DNA from: Aggregatilinea lenta
GTDB taxonomy: Bacteria > Chloroflexota > Anaerolineae > Aggregatilineales > Aggregatilineaceae
DNA: 64,000 nucleotides
Direction of reading: 5' to 3'
Assembly: GCF_003569045.1 (NCBI RefSeq)
Contig: NZ_BFCB01000003.1
Coordinates: 744,001 to 808,000, forward strand
Within the stretch, counting starts at the first letter, position 1. Each line of letters opens with the position of its first letter. Under the pieces are notes generated by a model that saw only the letters and a list, made by a program, of their open reading frames with translations, made no database searches and was not told the origin of the DNA. The position numbers and the translations under genes are program-made. Shown here one piece after another: positions 55,848 to 62,355 of the stretch.

Positions 55848-57222
55848 ACTCTGGGTGCGGCTGGCGGGGGCGTTCCTGGCCGTCGCGCTGGTCGCGGCGG
55901 TCGCGGTGGTGGTGATCGTCAACCAGTCCACGCGCAGCAGCTTCCACAGCTACGTCGGGCAGCAGAATCTCGCCAATAGCAGCGGCGACGTGATCGATCG
56001 CCTGGAAGAACATTATGCCTCAACCGGCTCGTGGGACGGCGCGCAGAGCGTGCTGCCGGGGCAGCGCGGCATGGGTGGACAGGGTGGGCAAGGCGGTCAG
56101 GCGGGGCAAGGCGGCGGCCCGCGCTTCGTTGTGGCGAATGCATCCTATACCATCGTGGCAGCGAACGAGGAAGCACTGGTAGGGCAGAAGCTGGCCGCAT
56201 CCGAGCAGGACCTCGCGCTGCCGCTGGCAGTGGACGGGCGCACCGTTGGCTACCTGTACCAGCAGATGGGCAGCACCCAGGCGCTGAGCGCGGCGGAGGC
56301 ACAGTTTCTGGACAACGTGACCGATGCACTGGTGATGGCGGCGGTTGGTGCGGTAGTGCTCGCGGTGGCGATGGGCGTGGGGCTGGCATGGGTGCTGGTC
56401 CGCCCACTGCGCCATCTACGGCAGTCGGCGCTGGCGATCGAGCAGGGGCGGCTGGGCGCGCGGGTCCCCGTCACCGGCACGGTCGAATTTCAGGACGTGG
56501 CGGCGTCGTTCAACCAGATGTCGGCGGCACTGGCCGAAAGCGAAGCGCTGCGCCAGCGCATGACCTCCGACATTGCGCACGAACTGCGATCCCCGTTGAG
56601 CGTGATGCGCAGCCAGATGGAAGCCATGCTCGACGGCGTGTTTCCCCTCAACGCGGAGCAGCTGGCGGTGGTTTACGATCAGAATCTGCATTTGGGGCGG
56701 CTGGTCGAGGATCTGCGGACGCTGACGCGCGCCGAAGCCGGGCGGCTCTCGATGGATCTGGCGCGGATCGAGCCGGGTGAACTGATACAGCATGTCGCGG
56801 CGGACTTCGCGCCGCTGGCGCAGGATCAGGACATCGCGCTGCGCGTGGAAGTCTCGCCGGATCTGCCTGCGATTCGTGCCGACCGGGACCGGCTGCGGCA
56901 GGTGTTCACCAATCTGCTAGTCAACGCGCTCAAGCATACGCCCGCAGGCGGCAGCATCACGCTCAGCGCCGCACCGTGCGAAACAGGTGTGCGCTTCGAC
57001 GTGGCGGACACCGGCCCAGGCCTGACCGCTGACCAGGCGCGGCACGTCTTCGAGCGCTTTTACCGCACCGACGACGCGCGCCAACGCGATCGCAGCGGAT
57101 CGGGGCTGGGGCTGGCGATCACACAGGAACTGGTGCGGCTGCACGGCGGGCGGGTGTGGGTCGAGAGCACGCCCGGCGCGGGCAGCCGGTTTATGGTTGA
57201 GCTTCCGCGCGCCGAAGCGTGA
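55840..57222 (+). CDS. Membrane sensor histidine kinase
   Basis: 460 residues. TM1 about 8-27, extracytoplasmic loop 28-160, TM2 about 163-186, HAMP to about 240, HisKA with phospho-His247 in SDIAHELRSPLSVM, then HATPase with the N-box NLLVNALKHTPAGG, DTGPGL and GSGLGLAI. The sensor loop contains a Gly/Gln-rich stretch (residues 77-93, GMGGQGGQGGQAGQGGG). It forms a two-component system with the preceding regulator. The 3' end overlaps the convergent gene by 32 nt. Confidence 0.95.
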   Translation: MNRLWVRLAGAFLAVALVAAVAVVVIVNQSTRSSFHSYVGQQNLANSSGDVIDRLEEHYASTGSWDGAQSVLPGQRGMGGQGGQGGQAGQGGGPRFVVANASYTIVAANEEALVGQKLAASEQDLALPLAVDGRTVGYLYQQMGSTQALSAAEAQFLDNVTDALVMAAVGAVVLAVAMGVGLAWVLVRPLRHLRQSALAIEQGRLGARVPVTGTVEFQDVAASFNQMSAALAESEALRQRMTSDIAHELRSPLSVMRSQMEAMLDGVFPLNAEQLAVVYDQNLHLGRLVEDLRTLTRAEAGRLSMDLARIEPGELIQHVAADFAPLAQDQDIALRVEVSPDLPAIRADRDRLRQVFTNLLVNALKHTPAGGSITLSAAPCETGVRFDVADTGPGLTADQARHVFERFYRTDDARQRDRSGSGLGLAITQELVRLHGGRVWVESTPGAGSRFMVELPRAEA

Positions 57223-57946
57223 CGAGCTGTACGCCCGCCTTGTGGATCTGGCGGAAGGTCGCGCCCTGCTCGACGGCACGCAGTACCGGCTCGATGTCCT
57301 TCACGATGGAACTGGACACGATGTCCACACCGTGATCGAACAGGACCGGGCTGAGCGGCGTGCTGGACCCCATGACCAGCACCGTCGCTTCTGGCGCGCA
57401 CAGCGCAAGCAGCCCTTCGAGCGAGTGGTTGACGAACGTCATGCCGGTGATGGCAATCACGTCGGCGCGGGGCAGCACGTCCGGCGCGGCCTCGGCAGGC
57501 AGTTCGTCAGGGCCGGGATGCTGCTCCAATACGAGTAATTCCCCGACGCGCGAGCGCAGGCGCGGCACGAACGGAAAACTGCCGATCATCGCCACGGTTT
57601 TGCCCGCGCCGCGTTCCGCGATGACTTCCTCCGCGTTCAAATTTTCCCAGTGCTCGGGGACGGGCAGCAGCGCGTTGATTGCTGCCGCGCCGACGCTCGC
57701 CAGAGTGGGGTGATCGCTGCGTGCCATCTGCGCCAGCTCCGGCGCGGGCAGGGTGTGCAACTGGCCCGCCTGGGCGATGGTCGCTTCTCCGAAATGCTCG
57801 GTGGAGGTGGTCAGGGTGGAGGCCAGCCCGCAGCGTTCCTGTCCGTTGGCGCGGACCACGACGGCGGTCCAGTGCAGCCCGATGCTGACGTGCAGCGTTT
57901 CGGCGCTGGATGGTAGGGCGGCCAGGAGATCGTCTAACAGAGTCAT
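57191..57946 (-). CDS. DUF364/DUF4213-type putative metal-chelation protein
   Basis: 251 residues with the N-terminal DUF4213-like segment (CGLASTLTTS, LHTLPAPELAQMA, ASVGAAAINALLP) and a C-terminal Rossmann-like DUF364 domain (KTVAMIGSFPFVPRLR, DVIAITGMTFVNHSLEGLLAL, VLVMGSSTPLSPVLFDHGVDIVSSSIV). Family members are linked to transition-metal or molybdenum cofactor contexts and called putative heavy-metal chelators; the function is unproven. GGATG precedes the ATG. Overlaps the kinase gene tail to tail. Confidence 0.85.
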   Translation of the reverse strand: MTLLDDLLAALPSSAETLHVSIGLHWTAVVVRANGQERCGLASTLTTSTEHFGEATIAQAGQLHTLPAPELAQMARSDHPTLASVGAAAINALLPVPEHWENLNAEEVIAERGAGKTVAMIGSFPFVPRLRSRVGELLVLEQHPGPDELPAEAAPDVLPRADVIAITGMTFVNHSLEGLLALCAPEATVLVMGSSTPLSPVLFDHGVDIVSSSIVKDIEPVLRAVEQGATFRQIHKAGVQLVTLRRAEAQP

Positions 57947-58276
57947 GGTGCATCCAATCGATTGATGAAAGAGATCAGTTTTTAGCCGTCAGGGTTCAGC
58001 AAAGGCAAATGCAAACGCGACCTCACCCCGACCGCTCGAACCGTAGGGGCGATGCAAGCATCGCCCGGCAGTTGTAGAGCAGGGCAGGTTACAAACCTGC
58101 CCCTACAAAACCCCGTTGGGCGCTGCCTGTCTCCCCTCTCCAATCAAGTTGGAGAGGGGCCGGGGGTGAGGTTGCGGTAGGGGCAATTCATGAATTGCCC
58201 CTACGTGTTAGGGCGATTCGGCAAAAATCAGGCGGGGCATGTCCCGCCCCGACGAGCGGCAAACCCGGGTCTACGT
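57947..58276. repeat. Cluster of three GTAGGGGC palindromes and an LTPGPSP repeat
   Basis: Palindromes at about 58032-58053 (GGGGCGATGC / GCATCGCCC), 58083-58107 (GGGCAGGTTACAAACCTGCCC) and 58176-58205 (GGTAGGGGCAATTC / GAATTGCCCCTACG). An LTPGPSP-type copy lies at 58124-58174 and a fragment at 58015-58030. No gene is visible. Confidence 0.8.
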
Positions 58277-58678
58277 CTAATGCAGCCGCTCGGTATGGTC
58301 CACGATGCGACCCTCGGCGTACGCGCGCACAGCGTCTTCGGCGCTGGCGATGTCGGTCACGATCGGGCGGATGTTGGCCTGCTGCAGCGACACATACGCG
58401 CCGCGCCCCATGCCGCGCGAGAGCATTGCTTCGCAGTCGATGATCGAGTCGATCATCTGGTTGTGCTTGTGCTCCGACAAAGAGCCGAAGCCATGACCCT
58501 GGCCGTGATCGTGCTCATGATCGTGCGGCTGACCCGCGAAGTGACTGTGGTTGGCCTTGTCACGCTGTTCGCGCGCGATGATCGCGCCATCTTCGATCGT
58601 GAAAACCAGATAATAGGGTGCGCGGCCAAAGTGCTGGCTGATTGTTTGTCCGTCTTCGGTTACGACTGCAATTTTCAT
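58277..58678 (-). CDS. NifX/NafY-type (FeMo-cofactor-like domain) protein with His-rich insert
   Basis: 133 residues starting MKIAVVTEDGQTISQHFGRAPYYLVF, the standard start of the dinitrogenase Fe-Mo cofactor-binding family (PF02579), and ending with the GRGAYVSLQQANIRPIVTD segment. Between residues 44 and 72 it carries nine histidines (HSH, HDHEHDH, EHKH), a metal-binding insert absent from most family members. No nitrogenase genes are present, so a role in iron-sulfur or metal trafficking is more likely. AAGGAAG precedes the ATG. Confidence 0.88.
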   Translation of the reverse strand: MKIAVVTEDGQTISQHFGRAPYYLVFTIEDGAIIAREQRDKANHSHFAGQPHDHEHDHGQGHGFGSLSEHKHNQMIDSIIDCEAMLSRGMGRGAYVSLQQANIRPIVTDIASAEDAVRAYAEGRIVDHTERLH

Positions 58679-58714
58679 CGATATTCTTCCTTATAAGCGG
58701 CGATAAGTGGATCC

Positions 58715-58757
58715 ATTTTACTACTTTTATTGGACTCGTCAATTATTATGGTACAAT
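58715..58757. promoter_or_regulatory. Overlapping divergent promoters, NifX-like and XRE-cupin genes
   Basis: Plus strand: TTGGAC (58730-58735), 16 nt, TACAAT (58752-58757). Minus strand: TTGACG (58737-58742), 16 nt, TAAAAT (58715-58720). The -35 boxes are almost adjacent, so one bound regulator could block both. Confidence 0.68.
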
Positions 58758-58796
58758 CGACACAGCAAAAACTGCAGACAAGGATTATAGGACATT

Positions 58797-59384
58797 ATGG
58801 CGCGCAGCACGCTCAATGTCGGTCCCCGCATCCGCGCAATCCGCGAGCAGCGCAAACTGTCGCTGCGGGCGCTGGCGGAGCGGTGCGACCTGTCGATTAA
58901 CGCGATCAGCCTCATCGAGCGGGGGGAAAATTCCCCGACGGTGTCCTCGCTGCACACGCTGGCGAACGCCCTGGGCGTGAAAATCACCGACTTCTTCGAG
59001 GAGACGCAGGGGCAGGCGATCGTGTTCGTGCCGCGCGGCCAGCGGCTGGGCACGCAGGGCAACGGGCTGGTGATGGAAAGCCTGGGCATCGGCCTGCACA
59101 ACCAGCAGCTGGAGCCGTTCCTGGTTGCGGTCGAGCCAGGCGCGGGCGGCGCAAGCCAGCCGATCAGCCACCCTGGCCAGGAGTTCGTCTACTGCACGAG
59201 TGGTGCGATTGAGTACCACGTGAGCAGCCACGCGTATGCCATGCAGCCGGGCGACAGCCTGCTATTCGACGCGACGCAGCCGCACTACTTCTGCAACCTG
59301 AGCGACCGTCCGGCGGAGCTGCTGTTGGTGTTCCAGGGCTTCGAAGGGGGTATTCTGGCCCGCCACCGCCACCTCGAAACGTAG
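58797..59384 (+). CDS. XRE-family regulator with cupin sensor domain
   Basis: 195 residues. HTH_3 at about 8-65 (IRAIREQRKLSLRALAERCDLSINAISLIERGENSPTVSSLHTLANALGV) and a C-terminal cupin_2 domain (about 105-185; HPGQEFVYCTSGAIEYHV, MQPGDSLLFDATQPHYFCNL) whose His/Glu residues can bind a metal or small ligand. Divergent from the NifX-like gene and probably its regulator. Confidence 0.93.
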   Translation: MARSTLNVGPRIRAIREQRKLSLRALAERCDLSINAISLIERGENSPTVSSLHTLANALGVKITDFFEETQGQAIVFVPRGQRLGTQGNGLVMESLGIGLHNQQLEPFLVAVEPGAGGASQPISHPGQEFVYCTSGAIEYHVSSHAYAMQPGDSLLFDATQPHYFCNLSDRPAELLLVFQGFEGGILARHRHLET

Positions 59385-59411
59385 GTTCCCGGCGGCGCGG
59401 ACAGATGCGGT

Positions 59412-59459
59412 GCGAAGCGGCACACCAATCCGGTGCTGCGGATCGGTGCACCGCTTCGC
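59412..59459. terminator. Bidirectional hairpin between convergent genes
   Basis: 21-bp imperfect stem, left arm 59412-59432 starting GCGAAGCGG, right arm 59439-59459 ending CCGCTTCGC, 6-nt loop. It lies between the XRE-cupin gene and the convergent AhpD-like gene. Confidence 0.65.
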
Positions 59460-59477
59460 GGGGAAGAAAACCGATGC

Positions 59478-59825
59478 TTACCCTACAGCCTCGGCCTGAA
59501 ACTGCTTGAGGGCTTCCAGCGTCTCGCAGCCGTACATCACAGCGGGACCGCCGCCCATCAGGATCGCAACCCCGATGGTTTCCATGATCTCATCTTCGGT
59601 CGCCCCGGCAGCAAGCGCGTCGTGCACGTGGAACGCGATGCAGCCGTCGCAGCGAATGGCGATGGCGATGCCGAGCGCAATCAGTTCTTTGGTCTTCACA
59701 TCGAGCGTTCCGGTTTCGGACGCCTTCTCATGGAGCTTGCCAAAGCATCCCATCGTGGTCGGGATGCCGCCGCCCAGCTGGCTCATCAGGTCTTTCATGT
59801 GTTGGTAGTGATCGGGGTAATTCAT
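59478..59825 (-). CDS. AhpD-like carboxymuconolactone decarboxylase-family protein
   Basis: 115 residues. The hallmark CxxC plus His is visible: IRCDGCIAFHVHDALAAGATEDEIMETIGVAILMGG. Such small proteins act as alkylhydroperoxidase-type thiol antioxidants; a decarboxylase role is unlikely. The start MNYPDHYQHMKDLMSQLGGGIP has GAGG upstream. It is divergent from the DUF2202 gene across a regulatory gap. Confidence 0.9.
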   Translation of the reverse strand: MNYPDHYQHMKDLMSQLGGGIPTTMGCFGKLHEKASETGTLDVKTKELIALGIAIAIRCDGCIAFHVHDALAAGATEDEIMETIGVAILMGGGPAVMYGCETLEALKQFQAEAVG

Positions 59826-59985
59826 TATACGCCTCGGTTTGAACGTGATAGACGGAACATACGTCGTTTCAGGATTGGCTGTCGAACGGTGCGGAGTGTG
59901 ACTCTGTCGCCAAGCCAGACCCTGTTTGTTGAACCAGTATACTGTACATGCTACATAAAAAAGTGTAACAATGCTCCTGTCAATT

Positions 59986-60001
59986 AGTGATTCAAATCAC
60001 A
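59986..60001. promoter_or_regulatory. CRP/FNR-family-like binding site
   Basis: AGTGATTCAAATCACA: inverted GTGA-N6-TCAC, close to the CRP consensus TGTGA-N6-TCACA. It lies between the AhpD-like and DUF2202 genes and could act on either. Near it are AGTATACT (about 59937) and an AT-rich stretch, but I cannot place a good promoter for the AhpD-like gene. Confidence 0.5.
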
Positions 60002-60039
60002 ATCGCATGCTCCGCTGATTGTGTGGCGATCCACATAAG

Positions 60040-60085
60040 TTCCACCCGGCTTCTTCATAAGTTCTACACAGTCTCCCTTTATTCT
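60040..60085 (+). promoter_or_regulatory. Promoter of the DUF2202 gene with 11-bp direct repeats
   Basis: Three direct repeats at an 11-bp period: TTCCACCC (60040), TTCTTCAT (60051), TTCTACAC (60062-60069). They are followed after 10 nt by -10 TATTCT (60080-60085). No -35 is present; the repeats take its place, as in OmpR/PhoB-type activated promoters. The same layout occurs at 60930-60986. Confidence 0.62.
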
Positions 60086-60128
60086 ATGCACAGGTTTAAC
60101 GATGAGTTCAAAGCATAGGAGATACAAC

Positions 60129-60830
60129 ATGTTGAAGAAGCGTCTGGTGAAAGTCGGATTTTTCACGCTGGTGTTGGTAGGCGTTGTCGCCTTTTCGCTG
60201 GCAGTGATGGCAGATACGAGCTACGCACAGGGACCGGGTGGTCGCGGCGGTCGTGGCAATCAGGGCACGGGGTATCAGGCCAACCCGGGCACGGGTATCC
60301 AGAACGGTGGCACGATGGGCTACGGCCAGATGGGCCAAGGTTCCATGGGCCGGGGCAATATGGGGACTGCGGGTCAGATTGGGATCGGCCAGGGTTGGCT
60401 GTGCTGCTTGCCGGATGCCGTCGCGGGTGACGTGCCTGCGGACGTGATCGATGCACTGGCGGGTGGGCTGGCGGACGAGCACAACGCGTACAACATCTAC
60501 CAGGCCGTGATCGACCAGTTCGGCGCAGTGCGCCCGTTCACCAACATCCAGCGCGCCGAGGCGCAGCACATTGAGGCGCTTGAATTCCTGTTCGACCGTT
60601 ACGGGATCGCTGTGCCAGACGTCGCGCCGCTGGCCGACGCACCCCAGTTCAGCACGCTGGTCGACGCCTGCGCCGCCGCGGCTGACGCCGAAGTCGCCAA
60701 TTTCGCGCTTTACGACAGCTGGATCGCCACGGTACAGGATTACCCGGACATGGTGCAGGTCTTCACCTCCCTGCGTGATGCGTCCGAATTCCAGCACCTG
60801 CCCGCATTCGAGAACTGCGCCAGCTTCTAG
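60129..60830 (+). CDS. Secreted ferritin-like DUF2202 protein, Gly/Met-rich N-terminus
   Basis: 233 residues. Signal peptide (MLKKRLVKVGFFTLVLVGVV...SYAQ), then a Gly/Gln/Met-rich region (35-90, with units like GQMGQGSMGRGNMG), then a DUF2202 domain (about 92-230). The domain shows a di-iron pattern: Glu117, Glu144-x-x-His147, Glu188, Glu220-x-x-His223, plus Cys92, Cys93, Cys181 and Cys230. It probably binds iron or another metal outside the membrane; the activity is unknown. AGGAG precedes ATG 60129. Confidence 0.88.
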   Translation: MLKKRLVKVGFFTLVLVGVVAFSLAVMADTSYAQGPGGRGGRGNQGTGYQANPGTGIQNGGTMGYGQMGQGSMGRGNMGTAGQIGIGQGWLCCLPDAVAGDVPADVIDALAGGLADEHNAYNIYQAVIDQFGAVRPFTNIQRAEAQHIEALEFLFDRYGIAVPDVAPLADAPQFSTLVDACAAAADAEVANFALYDSWIATVQDYPDMVQVFTSLRDASEFQHLPAFENCASF

Positions 60831-60861
60831 CCCTCTAACATTCTCTACACCGCTGCAAAAA

Positions 60862-60895
60862 GGGGTGCCCGGTCATTGTCAAGGCCGGGCGCTCC
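60862..60895 (+). terminator. Intrinsic terminator after the DUF2202 gene
   Basis: 11-bp stem with two G-U pairs (60862-60872 with 60885-60895, core GCCCGG / CCGGGC), 12-nt loop, followed by TTCGTTTG. It separates the DUF2202 transcript from the next promoter. Confidence 0.7.
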
Positions 60896-60929
60896 TTCGT
60901 TTGTCCTAGCGACGGACGGTGCGCACGCA

Positions 60930-60986
60930 ATCTTCATCATTTCCCCGCAGCTTCTTCACCGGTTCTTCACATCTTCCCCTTACCCT
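60930..60986 (+). promoter_or_regulatory. Promoter of the DUF4405 gene with 11-bp direct repeats
   Basis: Repeats start at 60930 (ATCTTCAT), 60941 (TTCCCCGC), 60952 (TTCTTCAC) and 60963 (TTCTTCAC, to 60970), all at 11-bp period. After 10 nt comes -10 TACCCT (60981-60986), then ATGGGCAG, parallel to ATGCACAG at the DUF2202 promoter. The spacing equals that of the other promoter exactly. Confidence 0.62.
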
Positions 60987-61040
60987 ATGGGCAGTTGTGT
61001 GATGAACGGCTGCCTACTGCTGCGGGCGGAAAGAGGACCC

Positions 61041-61634
61041 ATGTCAAAACGGACGCGACTCAACTGGTTGATCGACCTGACGGTATTTTTGAGCGGGCTG
61101 GCCGCCGCGCTGTCGGGCATTTATTACCTGTACCTGCCCAACGGGTACCAGGGCGGGCGCAATCCCCTGTACAACACCGTGATCGTGTTTCACCGGGGAA
61201 CCTGGGAGGACATTCATACCTGGGGCGGCGTGATCATGGTCGCCATTCTGTTGGTGCATATCACTTATCACTGGTCATGGGTGAAGACGATGACCCGCCG
61301 CATGGTCAATGCCATTCGGGGCCGTGGGACGCGCATGTCTTCGAAGGCGCGCTTCAACGTCCTGATCGACGCGCTGATCGGCTTGTGCTTTGTGCTGGTG
61401 GCGACCTCCGGCATTTATTTCCTGTTCGCACCGTCCGGCTCCGCGCATTCCACCGTGACCTTCCTGTTCAGCCGCACGACGTGGGACTTGATCCACACGT
61501 GGTCCGGCACGACCATGATCGCGGGCGCGGTCGTACACTTCGCCATTCATTGGGGCTGGGTCACCAAGGTCAGCACTCGCTTTTTCACCACTCTGCGATC
61601 CGGCGCACGCCCGGTTCCCCAGATGTCGCGCTAA
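61041..61634 (+). CDS. Four-helix DUF4405-type membrane protein, internally duplicated, probable heme b
   Basis: 197 residues made of two copies of one module. Copy 1 (about 5-85): LNWLIDLTVFLSGLAAALSG, His51, IHTWGG with His59, His73 and His77 (VHITYHW). Copy 2 (about 101-180): FNVLIDALIGLCFVLVATSG, IHTWSG with His152, His166 and His170 (VHFAIHW). The paired transmembrane histidines suggest two or more b-type hemes in a four-helix bundle, as in cytochrome b/DUF4405 proteins. AGAGGA precedes the ATG. An operon with the next gene, 28 nt downstream. Confidence 0.85.
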   Translation: MSKRTRLNWLIDLTVFLSGLAAALSGIYYLYLPNGYQGGRNPLYNTVIVFHRGTWEDIHTWGGVIMVAILLVHITYHWSWVKTMTRRMVNAIRGRGTRMSSKARFNVLIDALIGLCFVLVATSGIYFLFAPSGSAHSTVTFLFSRTTWDLIHTWSGTTMIAGAVVHFAIHWGWVTKVSTRFFTTLRSGARPVPQMSR

Positions 61635-61662
61635 TTCATCTTACGTTGAGGAGACAAGAACC

Positions 61663-62139
61663 ATGTTGAAGAAGATCGTGCTCGGCGTTTTGTTCACTGG
61701 CTTGATCGGCGTCCTGATCTACGGGGCAATTAACCGGACCATCGCCAAAACGCAGTCTGAAGAAACCGGGCAGGAAAGTGGCGAAGTCTGGGGTGGCGGT
61801 ACGGGGAACGGTGGCGGGCTGGGCGGTGGGTCGGCCTACGCCGAGAGCGAAGCTGCTGCCAGTGAGTGGCTGATCGTGCAGGGCGTGGTGACCGATGTGA
61901 GCGACACAGAACTGGTGCTGGACGCGGACGGTGAAGCCGTGTTCGTCGAGGGGCGTCCGTGGGCGTATGCGCTGGAGCAGGGCTTTACCGCGCAGCCGGG
62001 CGACCGGGTGAGGCTGAACGGTTACTATGAGGACGGCGAGTTCAAGGTCGGGCTGATGGAAAACGCGGCGTCCGCCATGCGCGTGCAGTTGCGCACCAGC
62101 ACGGGCGCGCCGATGTGGGCTGGTGCTGGCTGGCGTTAG
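61663..62139 (+). CDS. Membrane-anchored Gly-rich protein with OB-like domain, unknown
   Basis: 158 residues. N-terminal anchor or signal (MLKKIVLGVLFTGLIGVLIYG), Gly-rich linker (WGGGTGNGGGLGGGSAYAE), then an about 85-residue beta-rich domain (SEWLIVQGVVTDVSDTELVLDADGEAVFVEG ... PGDRVRLNGYYEDGEFKVGLMEN) with the order of strands of an OB fold. Not a named family to my knowledge. GAGGAG precedes the ATG. Probably acts outside the membrane with the cytochrome-like and ferritin-like proteins. Confidence 0.8.
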   Translation: MLKKIVLGVLFTGLIGVLIYGAINRTIAKTQSEETGQESGEVWGGGTGNGGGLGGGSAYAESEAAASEWLIVQGVVTDVSDTELVLDADGEAVFVEGRPWAYALEQGFTAQPGDRVRLNGYYEDGEFKVGLMENAASAMRVQLRTSTGAPMWAGAGWR

Positions 62140-62355
62140 GCCCCGGTCTCTTTTGGTCTTACCAGGGCGCGGTCCGTCAGATGCGGGCTGCGCCTTTTCG
62201 TGTTTTCCCGGCGGCGTACGGCGGGATCATAAATCGGCGGAAAGCGCGTTTTATTTTATCATTAGGGCGCGCGGCGACTGGCCCGGATCTGGGGACGCCT
62301 GCCGCATGGGTTCGCGCGTATTTACCGGACGGTCATTAGGAGCAAAAAAAGCCTT

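Noticed and set aside
57947-58276. Cluster of regularly placed palindromes as a CRISPR array or origin
   Set aside because: Arms differ in sequence between units and belong to the dispersed GTAGGGGC family; no equal spacers, no DnaA-box cluster, no cas genes.
58277-58678. Part of a nitrogenase cluster
   Set aside because: The NifX-like domain is common outside nitrogen fixation, and no nif gene is in the window.
61041-62139. Nitrate reductase or formate dehydrogenase gamma subunit operon
   Set aside because: The His-bearing membrane protein is a duplicated two-helix module, and there is no catalytic molybdoenzyme or ferredoxin subunit.
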